From: Leucocoprinus leucothites
Taxonomy: Eukaryota > Basidiomycota > Agaricomycetes > Agaricales > Agaricaceae
NCBI GenBank assembly: GCA_013368445.1
Contig: JAACJO010000021.1
Location: forward strand, 372,001-436,000
Direction: 5' to 3'
DNA: 64,000 bases
Positions 1-10,400 of the stretch are shown one piece after another (the stretch's first letter is position 1; every line of letters begins with the position of its first letter). A program made the translations under genes and the position numbers. Below the pieces are notes generated by a model. It did not search any database. It worked only from the letters and a program-made list of their open reading frames with translations, and had not been told where the DNA came from.

Positions 1-998
1 AACAATTAGTCCAATGAAACCAATTCATATCAAAACAGCCTAAAACCGCCCGCGTGTAAGCATCTGACAAAGCGCATGCACGTCAAACTTTCTGACTTTC
101 TGACATGCTCATGTCGACGATCCCATTCCACATCAATCACTCGTCGACATCCGACATGCATCCAAGGACATGTAACTCAATTTCTGACAATCCATCAGAA
201 CCCCAAAGTCAACCGGCGTCGCATCACTCCTATTTCTATCCACATGGTGTCGCAGCGGCGCACATCACCGAACGTTTGTTGGGCTTCGACTCGGCACCGC
301 CCATGCGCAAGAGAGTATTCCAAGAGATAATGAGTATGATCATTCGAGGCCAGAGAGTGAGAGCGAGAGAGACAGGCGTATGTATTATTTCGACATCACA
401 GAGACGAGAAAAGGGTCAATAAAAAACGATGAAGGACAGTCAGCGAAAACTTCACAGACTAATGAAAAAAATATGAGAAGACGCTAATTAATGATAGACC
501 CGGTATATAAAATTTCAAGTTGAATGAAAAAGAAGGGAGCGATCAACAACAAAAGGAAAACATGTACAATAGAAAGAGAAAACACAGCTTATGTAAATAT
601 CCCGGTGGAGGAAGGGGAAATCATGCGACCAATAGCTATGCAATCAATCATCCACGACGCGAGGTGCGGAGGAGGACGCTCCCAACATTGAATCAAGCTA
701 GCAAGATTCATGCGGTCGGAAGATGAGGGGATATATATAATGCGTCGGTGTATACGTGGGTTGTCAGGAGGGGGTGTGGGTAGTCAGGAGTCGGATAATT
801 TGGAAGCATCGGTGGAAGATCGAAAACGACATAGGGCGGCGAGTCGGAGTCGTGTCATGTGTCAGACGTGGAGAAAAGCAAGTGGATGGGTGGCCGGAGG
901 AAGTGAACAATGGGGGTATTCGAGAGCGGGCGAGTCGGATTGGTGGTACATCGGGGGTGGCGGACAGACACATCAGTTACAGCCAAGAACACCATCTT
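1..998. other. 3' flank of the G-alpha gene, no gene seen
   Basis: This is the downstream side of the minus-strand G-alpha gene. Open frames here are short, overlap one another on both strands and show no recognisable motif or plausible exon chain. I see no RNA gene. It presumably holds the G-alpha 3' UTR and an intergenic stretch. Confidence 0.6.
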
Positions 999-2367
999 TT
1001 ACAGTAGACCACACTCTCTCAAATGGAGCTGGAGCAGGATATCCTGAATGGCGCTAAGGACGACTAAAATACGGCAGGTAAGCATCAGTGAACCAAGGTC
1101 AACAAGGAGACTCACATTTGATCTGTTGGGTATCGGTAGCACACGTATAGTGAGCGTAAATCTGCTTCGTCGCTGCGCTCTGGTTGAGGGAGACGAAACG
1201 GTGCAACAGGTAATCACAAGCAGCATCGTAGTTGTCGCCACCCGTGTAATCGGGGAAATAATCACCCAATGGAGAATGGGGGAGCTTCTCGGCAAAGAGA
1301 TCGATCTTGTTCAAGAATAGAATCTAGCGTAGGGTGAGAAGGTGAGCAGTTGATGGGAGGAGAGGACACTTACGATGGAGGTCTTGACGAACCACCGGGA
1401 ATTGCATATTGAGTCAAAAAGCGTAAGAGCTTCTTGCATACGGTTCTAAGAATGATGAGCGTGGGACAAACAGCTCGAGAAAGAAAAACTTACCACACTC
1501 TCATCCTCATACAACATCTGATCATACTCGCTCAGACTAACCAAAAACACCAGCGCAGTCACGTTTTCAAAACAGTGAATCCACTTCTTGCGCTCACTCC
1601 TCTGACCACCCACATCAAACAGCTTATACGTCAGCTCGCCAACCTTGAATGTAGTCTCGGTGATACCAGTCGTCTTGACACGACTTCGCAAGATATCCTG
1701 ATCTGTGGGAAGGTAACCAGGTTGCGCCATGCGGTCAATGACATTGAAGTAGTACACCGCAGAGTCATTGAGCTGGAATTCGCGTGAACGGCGAACAGCC
1801 TCTTTGACACCTGGGTCACGCCAGAGGTTGCGTACGGCGTCTACAACGTCGCGCGGTAGTACCTCGGCTTCGATTTGACCAGGGAGAGCAAGGATCGTGG
1901 CTTTGCGGGCGTCGTTTGCAGGCGCTAATTGGAGGTCAAGGTGAGGCATGGCCTCGAGAATGGCCCTGAAAGGAGTATTAGGGTTGGAAGACCATGCATT
2001 TCATAACATGCATACCGCATAGACTGAACCGTGTTTGAAAAAATGATTTCTTTGTACGAGTCCCGCTCCTGCTCATTGTAGCCGCCATTGTGGATGAGTT
2101 TCATCTGCTTCAGTACTGTTGACTGTAGGACCCCACGTCAGCTCCGAGTGTTTCATCCATACCACAGTAACTCACCTTTCCAGACTCTCCGGCACCGAGC
2201 AGAAGCATCTTAATCTCGTTCTTGGCCATCATCCTGTCGCGTTTGAGCTGGTTCTCAATCTCGTCATTGCCTGCGTAACAAGTCAGCACGAGTCCTCATG
2301 CAAGCATCCCAGCGCACTCACGGGCTTTTGCCTCCTCATCGATAGCGGTAGACTGGACACAACCCAT
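999..2367 (-). CDS. Heterotrimeric G-protein alpha subunit (fungal group I type)
   Basis: Membrane-anchored GTPase that couples seven-TM receptors to effectors, in fungi typically pheromone or nutrient signalling. Seven exons (2322-2367, 2176-2270, 2016-2122, 1494-1965, 1374-1445, 1116-1323, 999-1063) sum to 354 codons plus stop, the normal family length. The start is fixed by MGCVQST, an N-myristoylation signal with a palmitoylatable Cys3. The P-loop GAGESGKST is at residues 41-49. Switch I RVKTTGI carries the catalytic Arg, switch II is [12 protein letters not shown], the guanine-specificity motif is FLNKID, and TCATDT follows. The tail ECGLL puts Cys at position -4, as in pertussis-toxin-sensitive alpha-i proteins and fungal group I. 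All motifs are intact and introns are 43-68 nt. The family is certain; the sub-group is inferred from the N- and C-termini. Confidence 0.97.
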
Positions 2368-5257
2368 TGTCGTCGGAAAGGAGGTGGAATCGGAAAAAGG
2401 ATGTGATGAGCGTGATGGAAAAAAGAGGAAGAGGAGTCGAAGATGGGAAACCTATGACCCCGCTGACAAATCATACCACCAGACACTTTCACACGCCTTC
2501 CCGGTCTTGTCTCCCCTAAATGGGCCGACGCTTATTCGGCCGCCGCCCGGTTACTTCTCGTCCCCACCCGACCCTGCATAGCCTTTGTACCCATAAACAT
2601 ATACCTCTTTGTTACATACCTTTCAGTATCTTCATCGAACTTTCTCTCCGAGTCGTAGCTAACACATCTGTACCCAATTTCTCCCAACATCGAACCTCAC
2701 TACACTCTCCTCTTCAGAGCTACCCATTAGCTCCTACACAACTTCTTCTCACCAGAAGTCCAACAACTGATAAATGAATGTATCCGTTGCTTCTACCTAT
2801 CTTTGGAATACTTTTCCCTCCAACATGGACAAACGCTCAAGCGACGGCGCCGACCCGGTGATCGCGTTTAGACTCTGACAGCCAAGTAAGAACTAGCAAG
2901 CTCATATGCCACACCGATACATGTTAATCAATCAGCAATCGCGAGGAGGCTTACTCCTATCACCGATCTATTCCGACCTCGGAGCTCTCCAAGTTTCCAA
3001 TGTTCACAGCATTTGCTATTCACAGATTATACATATATCCATACACATATACACACGCGTATACACCCCGGTCCTTTGAAAGCTGCCTGACCCGATTGTG
3101 GGGAAATAGGCAGTCAAAATACGGAACAAAGTGATCTTCGCCGAGTCTGTCCCGGAGCCTTTGTTCTGGCTTTGTATTACATGCCCAGGCCCCTTTATCA
3201 TTTACGACGTCATGCGTATTTCAATCATATACAATATCACATCACATACGAGAGACGCTCTCCTTGTTCTTTTTTTTTTTCAATTACACAGGAGCTTGGC
3301 GGCTTCCTATAATCGATGGCCCTGCCTTTACACCCACATCTGTACGTGTTCCGCTCAGGTTCCCATATGCATTCCACTACCACTGTCCATACCAGACATT
3401 AGTCACTTGTCTTCTCCTTGTTCTCGCCCACTAATCACAGCCACTCTTGGTGTTAGGATGATCGGACCGACTGCTGTTCCTTGTTCTCTATTCTGCAGGT
3501 CTCTCATGCACGGATATCATAAAGCACTAATCGATACCACAAACGCCCGCTAGCTTCCATTCAATAATTCACCAGCCTTAATCACCCTCACCACGCACTG
3601 GCTCGGTCTTGATTCCTCGACAATCACTACGCGAAGCTCTCGGATCATCAGCATAGTCCAGGGCGAACAAACTAATTCTTGGATAGACCTCAGTATGGCC
3701 CGATCATGCTGTTATTCGATCTATTGATCTTATTCAACTCCTCTCCTTCATCCATAAACGTATGCAGTGTCATACGAAAAACGCTTACCCCTGTGAATGC
3801 TCCTGGTCAAACAATCCACTCGCACCACTCCAAGACAATCCTTACTCAACATTCGAACAAGACACATAGAATCAGCCTGCGCCCTGGATGCTCTCGCGCG
3901 GATAGGCTTCAATTCGATCACCCATCATCGACGATTAGCTTCACCAAGCAAACTCACCCAACTAACTCACCCTTATCAATACCCTTGGAATTTACCCTTT
4001 TCACCCTCGAGTTGACATCCTCTGTTAGAAGAGATTCAACCTACTGGACTCCCATCGACGCTGATGGAAAGATCGCGACATCAATACGTTAGGTCAACTT
4101 TCCATAATTTTTGTGTCCGCCGCTGTGCTTCCAAGTACTAACGCGAGAGTATACCTGTGCAGGATTGCCCCCCAACGACATCGACCAAGCATCGTCGATA
4201 CAACGTTTGTCTACTGTTCAGTTATCCCACGAAACGAGCCCTCATATCTGACACTTTGACAGGGCCCATTCCACCATACTCTCGACTTCCTATTCCACTT
4301 CCCTGGCACGAATGAAACCCGAGCAGCCATCTACCAGCGCTCACGAACCCTTTGAACACTCTTGGGCACCCGAGTCGTTCATTTTGCCCATGCTTCACAA
4401 TCCATGCTCCCCCTCAAGTTCGTGACTATCACTGCCATACGTTTTCGAACCAGCTATTCTGTTGCCTTTGGTCAACAGAATTCCTACCTCGCTCAACTAT
4501 ATTCCTTTTCGACGATCGAACGATGCCAAGCCGAATTAAAGGTACCAACCCCGCGCCCCAGAACGCAGGAAGATTAGGTTATAGACCTGAATACTACCTC
4601 CACTGCATTGGACCTCGATCACGAGCTTATTCGCATCATACTCAAATGTGATATTGTGAACTACCCTATCAGGACAAAGATATTATAGCGTCGAACTTAG
4701 GGTCTTGCAGGGAAATAAATCTATTTTCTTTGCTCTCAGTCGTCGCTTATCATCGTAATCATCAGGTGATCCTCAAGAAGTCAACTATCAAACGCACCAC
4801 TGTCGACTTCCCCTAATATATTAACTCAAGTATCACGCAGTGGCGCCGTCGAGAGGGCACACCTAAACCTGCTGATATATTGGCACACGCGTGCTCCTTT
4901 CACTCCTCACGCTTCCCGCTTCTTCACCATACAGTAGCCTGGCCAGCTTAGCGACGTCTGATAAATGGCTAGAATCCACAATTCAAACTATCCAATCGTG
5001 ACCTCTGCAGGCCGAATATATCTTTCTGTTCCTCTTCTGAAATTCAAAGGGCTCTAGAAGCATTGTCAAAGGTCGTATGGCTGTTTATCCTTGGCAGAGC
5101 TTAAGTTACTCGGATAGATAAACGCCCACATGTTCCCGAAGTCGTTTGGATTGATCAATATCATTCGAACCAGCAGCCTTGCAGTATAAAGCGGTGAATG
5201 GTGGACACATCCAAACTCCTCAGCGACATCTTCGGGACGCTCAATTCCAGCCCAATA
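2368..5257. other. Long non-coding interval upstream of G-alpha
   Basis: A 2.9 kb stretch between divergently transcribed genes. It is pyrimidine-rich on the plus strand. The longest open frames (about 3131-3553 and 3679-4092) read as low-complexity Ser/Thr/Pro/His-rich peptides without a recognised domain or exon partner. It probably holds the G-alpha 5' UTR and promoter; a non-coding transcript cannot be excluded. Confidence 0.55.
5185..5190 (+). promoter_or_regulatory. TATA box of the small secreted protein gene
   Basis: TATAAA at 5185-5190 lies about 70 bp before the ATG at 5258, a normal fungal TATA-to-start distance with a short leader. Confidence 0.5.
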
Positions 5258-5881
5258 ATGAAGGTTAGAGTTTATTTCTTCTACTTCAAGTCAGAAGTCC
5301 CATACCCATGCTGAATTAACTCCGCATAGCTCTTCGGCGTCGCCCTCATCCTTCTCGCACCCCTCGTGTCCGCTCTCCCCGTCTCAGAAGATCTCTCTGC
5401 TCGTTCGGGTACCCACCTGACCCAAGCACAAGCCGAAGCCCGTCTAATCCCAAACGGAATAACGGCCTCATCCTCAGGTGGCTGCACAACTCGTTCCAAT
5501 CCTACATGCACATCCTACGAAGGCATCCTCTCTGGTACCGTCGACGGTGTGATCACACTCAAGAAAGCCTCAGGCGCTTCAAGCTTGGTTATCACTGGTG
5601 GAACTGAAGTTGGTCATGCGAGTGGAACGTTCAGTCATGCTAATGGATATAAAGTCGATGTGAGGCACTCGACGACGTTGGATAATTATATCAAGTCTGC
5701 GTTTACAAAGATCGCGAATCGAGGAGATGGGTTTCCGCAGTGGCAAGCTGCGAGTGGGAATATTTATTGCGTGAGTACCGTGTTTATAATTGCTGCCTGG
5801 GCTTCATCGATGAGATACTGAAAAGTTGCGCATGGCGGGTTCTAGGACGAAGGAACTCACTGGGATATCACATATTTTTAA
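5258..5881 (+). CDS. Small secreted DD-peptidase/Hedgehog-fold (M15-like) protein
   Basis: Predicted 160-residue secreted protein. Exon 1 is only six bases (5258-5263, Met-Lys), followed by exon 2 (5330-5770) and exon 3 (5846-5881). Only this splice puts a start codon in front of the hydrophobic segment LFGVALILLAPLVSA, a good signal peptide. The mature part has the two signatures of zinc DD-peptidases and Hedgehog domains: SH-x6-D in FSHANGYKVDV (His and Asp ligands) and E-x2-H in DEGTHWD at the C-terminus (Glu base, His ligand). Spacing matches the VanX/M15 SxHxxGxAxD...ExxH pattern. Cysteines in GGC, PTC and YC could form disulfides. Family members occur in many fungi as short secreted proteins; whether they cut peptidoglycan-like peptides is unknown. 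Enzyme activity is inference. Confidence 0.82.
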
Positions 5882-6780
5882 TCTAAGTGTTGTCTTAGAA
5901 AGATTGGGCAAATGTGTATATATTACTCTGACATCCCTCGGTATTCAACATTCAACGGTAGCAACCGAAGTTGTAGCACAAAATCGGCAATTTGCTGTCT
6001 AAACATGATCGCAATACTGCGTACTGAAGAGTTATGGCGATCGATTGTGGGGAAATAGGCTTCCAAAGGAATGAGCTTTAATGATCACTACATATTCACA
6101 CAGTGAATTCATTCAGAACTTTCTGTTTGAAAATCATGTACCGGCCAGAATGGCCGACGGGAATTGGCGAGGGTCACCTGAACTCTCTTAATAAACCAGC
6201 TCTTAATTAACCCCTCGTGTTGACTTACACGAAGGTAGGATGTGTCCGAGCGCTATATGTACAACTTCTTTGTCTCAAACCCGGGCCGAACTAGCGAAGA
6301 TCCCTGAGCTCACTGTAGCTTATTCTTATTGCACGGTGAGTGTCGATTCCAATGATCGTCCAACCGTTGCGTCATACTACTCAATTGCTCTCCGTTACTA
6401 TTCATTGAAGGGGCTTGGCATTTGGCTCGACTGCGGCCGTCACTCCATTCAACGCAAACTAAGTACCAAACCTATGTAAGTACAATACCATTTCCACGAT
6501 GTGACCGACCAGGTGGTGTCCAATCTCCTCATCCACACGGTGAAAGACCTTCTCTCATTCGTTCTGCATTACCAGTGGCTGAAAGAATAGCGGTCGGGAG
6601 AAAACACGCTCGAAGCCTGTCATACCTCTCATCACCTACCATTTTTCCGCCAGTACCACGGTCGTGAATGAAAAACGTTCGTAGAGTGCTTCTGTCAGTG
6701 AGGCGAACAGGCATATCCAAAGCATGGACGCCGAATTTCTTCCGATGATTTTCTTATTGGATTGATGAATCCAAAAAGAG
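5882..6780. other. Intergenic, no gene seen
   Basis: Contains only short unsupported frames. The 19-base string at about 6041 is repeated at about 3094 (see findings). The last bases hold the pol III terminator of the adjacent tRNA. Confidence 0.55.
6773..6777 (-). terminator. RNA polymerase III terminator of the tRNA
   Basis: Run of five T residues on the minus strand, four bases past the tRNA 3' end. Confidence 0.7.
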
Positions 6781-6863
6781 TGAACCCCACCCGGATTGAA
6801 CGGATGACCTTGAGGAAACAGTTAAGACTGGAATCTCACGCTCTACCACTGAGCTAGGGGTCC
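6781..6863 (-). tRNA. tRNA-Trp (CCA) with an 11-nt intron
   Basis: An 83-base cloverleaf on the minus strand. The acceptor stem pairs GGACCCC with GGGGTTC (one G-U), discriminator A. The D arm is GCTC-AGTGGTA-GAGC. The T arm is ATCCG-TTCAATC-CGGGT. The anticodon loop reads TTCCAG before an insert and T after it, giving anticodon CCA. Removing 11 bases between positions 37 and 38 gives a mature 72-mer. The anticodon stem (TGAGA/CCTCA) has one A-C mismatch at 31-39. A-box and B-box promoter elements are inside. T5 immediately downstream (6773-6777 on the plus strand as AAAAA) is the pol III terminator. Trp identity is likely, not certain. Confidence 0.85.
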
Positions 6864-9800
6864 TGTTTAGTCAAAATGCAGAGTAACAATACTATTAAGG
6901 TCAGACTAAAGAAGAAGCGACAACAATCTCTTGCCCATTATGTTGTCCTAACTTTGGCTCCGGTCCTCGAGGTACAACTTCGCTGATAAGGCTAATTAAT
7001 CAGCGCTCCCCAGCATCTCCACACCCATACGGTTACAAGCTGAACGCTTGTAGCCTTTGTACGTGTATGGAATTCAATGTCCGTGACTCTGGCGGTCGAC
7101 CGATCAGATTGACTATCGGACCAGCTTGCATTAGACGTTGAATGCTACCATTGGCCATCGTGAACGAAAGAAGTGGCCTAAATTCATGCCGGTGTTCAAG
7201 CTGGCATAAGCTCCAGTGCTAGGCTCTACAGGTGACTCTCCACCTACGGTGAACAACGATCGTATTTGTCCAGGCCACTGCCATCCATTGCAACTCTTAC
7301 TTAACAATCATTCCGTCATCTATTGAACTACCGGAAACTTCTAATGAAGCGCCCCAGTAATCATGCCCATGATTGTTCCTCCGAGAGGTACGGGATGAAG
7401 AATCTTCATGGAAAAGTTGAGTTCCGAGAACCAAACTTATGCAGATTCGATATATCGCCAAAACCAGATATAGGTGCATTTCATGTGTTGCGGCCTGCAG
7501 GTAAGCCAAGACCTCAGAAACCACGACGCTGAGCGCCACGTTCTAAATGGCAAATGACTCTCGGCATGATGCGCAAGGTGGCTTGGACACTTCTGTGTAT
7601 CCTTCTACGGAGTTCATGAGTATCTAACTCCGCAATGTGGTGTTTCCCGTCGGGCTGGTGAGATATCTATAGCAGTCAACCCATAGTTTCTGCCCGTCAC
7701 TACGCTTTTCGGTTACTTTGAATGACGAGAAATGCATGCGAACTTGCTTCATTAGACTGCAGTTACTTCAACTACATAATATCCCAAGTGAACCTGTTAT
7801 GTAACCGCTCTACCAACGAGGTTTCCGTTTCGGGGTTTCCAAAATATGGTCCCCGTGTTGACATAACCCAAAGTTGTGGGTCAAAGACCTAAATTTGTCA
7901 CTATGACGGACCTTTCATAATGTTACTACTGGGCCTGGTTGTAACTCTGTCACTCTCAGTCTTAGTGAGCAAGGGCGATGATATTATGATCTCCTTTCTG
8001 CGTTGCCCGCTGCAGTAGGAATTCTTCCATGGTCTCCCTTGACCATGGGTGTTCCGGCGATGCCCTTCTCAGAAAAATTCTTGGTAAGGGATAGAACGTC
8101 GAAGGCAACAAATGAAGTCTGATGTCACAACAAGCATTCGCTGCGGAAAAGGTATTTATCCCCACAACGCCTATTTCCTCCTATGATACACATTCGTTAA
8201 TTAAAGTGGAGAGAGTACAGGAGATGTGGCATTCTTACGAGCATTCTCCTATTTTGCTAGACAATGGACAATAAATTTGTTCAAGGATACACTCCTGCCG
8301 ATTCCTCCGCATTCATTTAAGTTAGGATATTCATCGAGGATTCAAACTTGGTCGAGTGAATTTGACTTGTATCGTGTTACGATGCTACTTTTTCTAGAAC
8401 AACAAAACCCCCTGGTTAAAAATATATCCATTCTACGAAAGCGAATTCTGCTTAATCTGCGTGCTTCTATGAGAAGCCAGAAGCCGATCCATAGCCAATA
8501 CCCCAAGGACACTCAGCAGAAGCGCGCAGGTTTCGGATTTTGCATCTGGTTGTGAAGATGTCCCATCGTTGCGTACCGATTTATGTTAGTCCCCCTTCTC
8601 TAAGGGCCTGTTTAGCCCGTCGTATGTCCCTAAATTCGTTACCCAGAGAGTAAGACAATAGACCGAACACCCCGAAGCTCCGATGTCAGCGAATGACCCC
8701 ACGCCACGGCTTGGACGATAGTTTCCGTTCGGGCCTCAGCCAGGACAAACGCATGCAAGTTAAACAGTCAAGCACCATGATTTCTCAAGATGCCAGATGC
8801 ATGCGGGCGGTGATAGGCCTTCCGTAAGTGTGTTCAATAGGAATAGCCAAGCAACCTATTTCTGCATTCCACGTGCATCACGCACCTGCGGTGAGGTGAC
8901 AGGATCAAAGTTCCATTCCAAGCATTATAGTGTGCCGTAAGAGGAGGAGATAAATGTCAATTCGCATATCAGCGGCCTAAGGAAACGACCCACCATATAT
9001 CCAAGGGAGGGTAAGGTGGGCAAGTTCTACATGAAACATAGTTAGTTGTACCGCCCGAGCATCGTCCATTTCGGAGTGTCGTTCTGCCAGAGACGAAGTG
9101 CAAGAAGCTGTGACAACTCGTAGAATTACATGATGACGTAGTCGATCGCTAACGCTTGAACCCTTGAACTGTTATGGATATAACAACTTGAAAGAGTCAT
9201 GATCCTGCGATCGGGAGGGTAGCCTGAACGAGTATAGGTTAATGATATTTCTCTACCTTCGAGTTATGAATGCAAGGCCGCCACTGTTGATAGAGCTCAC
9301 GAACTTGAAGGTGTTCCTAAGCGACGATCTTGCCAATCCCCAAAGTCCAAAGGCGAACCAAAACTGGGGCTTTACTTAGTCTCATGAGAAAATCGGGATC
9401 CTGGTCGGCATCACAAGACGTGATGCTATACGTAATTAGTCAAGGGTATTCCCTTCACCCACAGGAATTCCAGCTATGCTGGTTGGCCAAGGTTCTTGAC
9501 TCGAGAAGGCCAGCGAGAGGACCGATCGGCCATGTGAACTTGTGTGAAAGGCGCTTATAATGGTCGCTCAATAGAAGAATGGGGACCTTTACTTGCCAGG
9601 CAGAGGGGTGACCTGTCGCAGTGTTCGGGGTCTTGGGAGGCCAACCACCGTGCCTGGTGACCGTAAGAGGATGCTTCGGCTGGATGGAGTGTATTGGGCG
9701 TGGCAACGAGTAAATTTCACCAAGGCGTGGGACTCATAGAGAACTCAAGAACTGTTTATTACCATTGAGATGAAGGTATAAAGTATGCAGAGTGGTAAAT

Positions 9801-10400
9801 AAGAGACCCGATGGAAGCTGAGAGAGACTCAAGTTCGGTAATAGAACGAAGAGAAGAGTGAAGACCTGAAGAGCGTGGGAGTCGGCATCTCGGTGAGGAA
9901 AAGCCAAAGACACGTGGGGAGGGCCTGAGGTCACTGAATTAGAACATGCTTATGTTTTTTGTTACACTCACGGTCACTGTCCGGGGTTTTACCGTCCGCA
10001 TGGGTGGTTCAGAATACGGGGCTTAGCTGAGCACAGCGGCCGCCAGGCGTGTGCTGTGGGGCATAGAGGTCTGCCTTCCCTGCTTAACGCTCAGCCCTAC
10101 CCGCAGTGCCTTACTATCGGTCAAGTGTGTATCGTTTATTCAAGGCGATCGGAAAGCCTACCAGGGATCTGGCCAAGTGCGGAAAAACAATCGATCACTC
10201 AGTCCCAATATTCTGACCAAGGACAGAGGTTTCTTCTCACTGGTGACTGCACTCGCAATTCACCGGACCCAACACCCTAATACTACATAGCTGTACCGTT
10301 CAGCCCTTCCCGTCCTCAGACTCGTGTCTGTGCTTTCCACCAATACACTTCCCTGTCTCGCCAACCCTACCTTCACCTCCATTCCTTAGTTCCTGCCACC
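6864..10400. other. Gene-poor 3.5 kb stretch
   Basis: No frame longer than about 110 codons and none with a recognisable motif, signal peptide or exon partner. No transposase or reverse-transcriptase signature was seen in translation. The last ~100 bases are C/T-rich and form the leader of the following transcription factor gene, whose ATG has a perfect Kozak context (ccaccATGg). Confidence 0.55.

Noticed and set aside
3131..4092. Two plus-strand frames of about 140 codons upstream of G-alpha
   Set aside because: Low-complexity, no homologue recognised, no exon partner. Length is expected by chance in C/T-rich sequence.
6864..10400. Possible mobile element filling the gene-poor stretch
   Set aside because: No terminal repeats, transposase, integrase or reverse-transcriptase motifs could be seen by eye.
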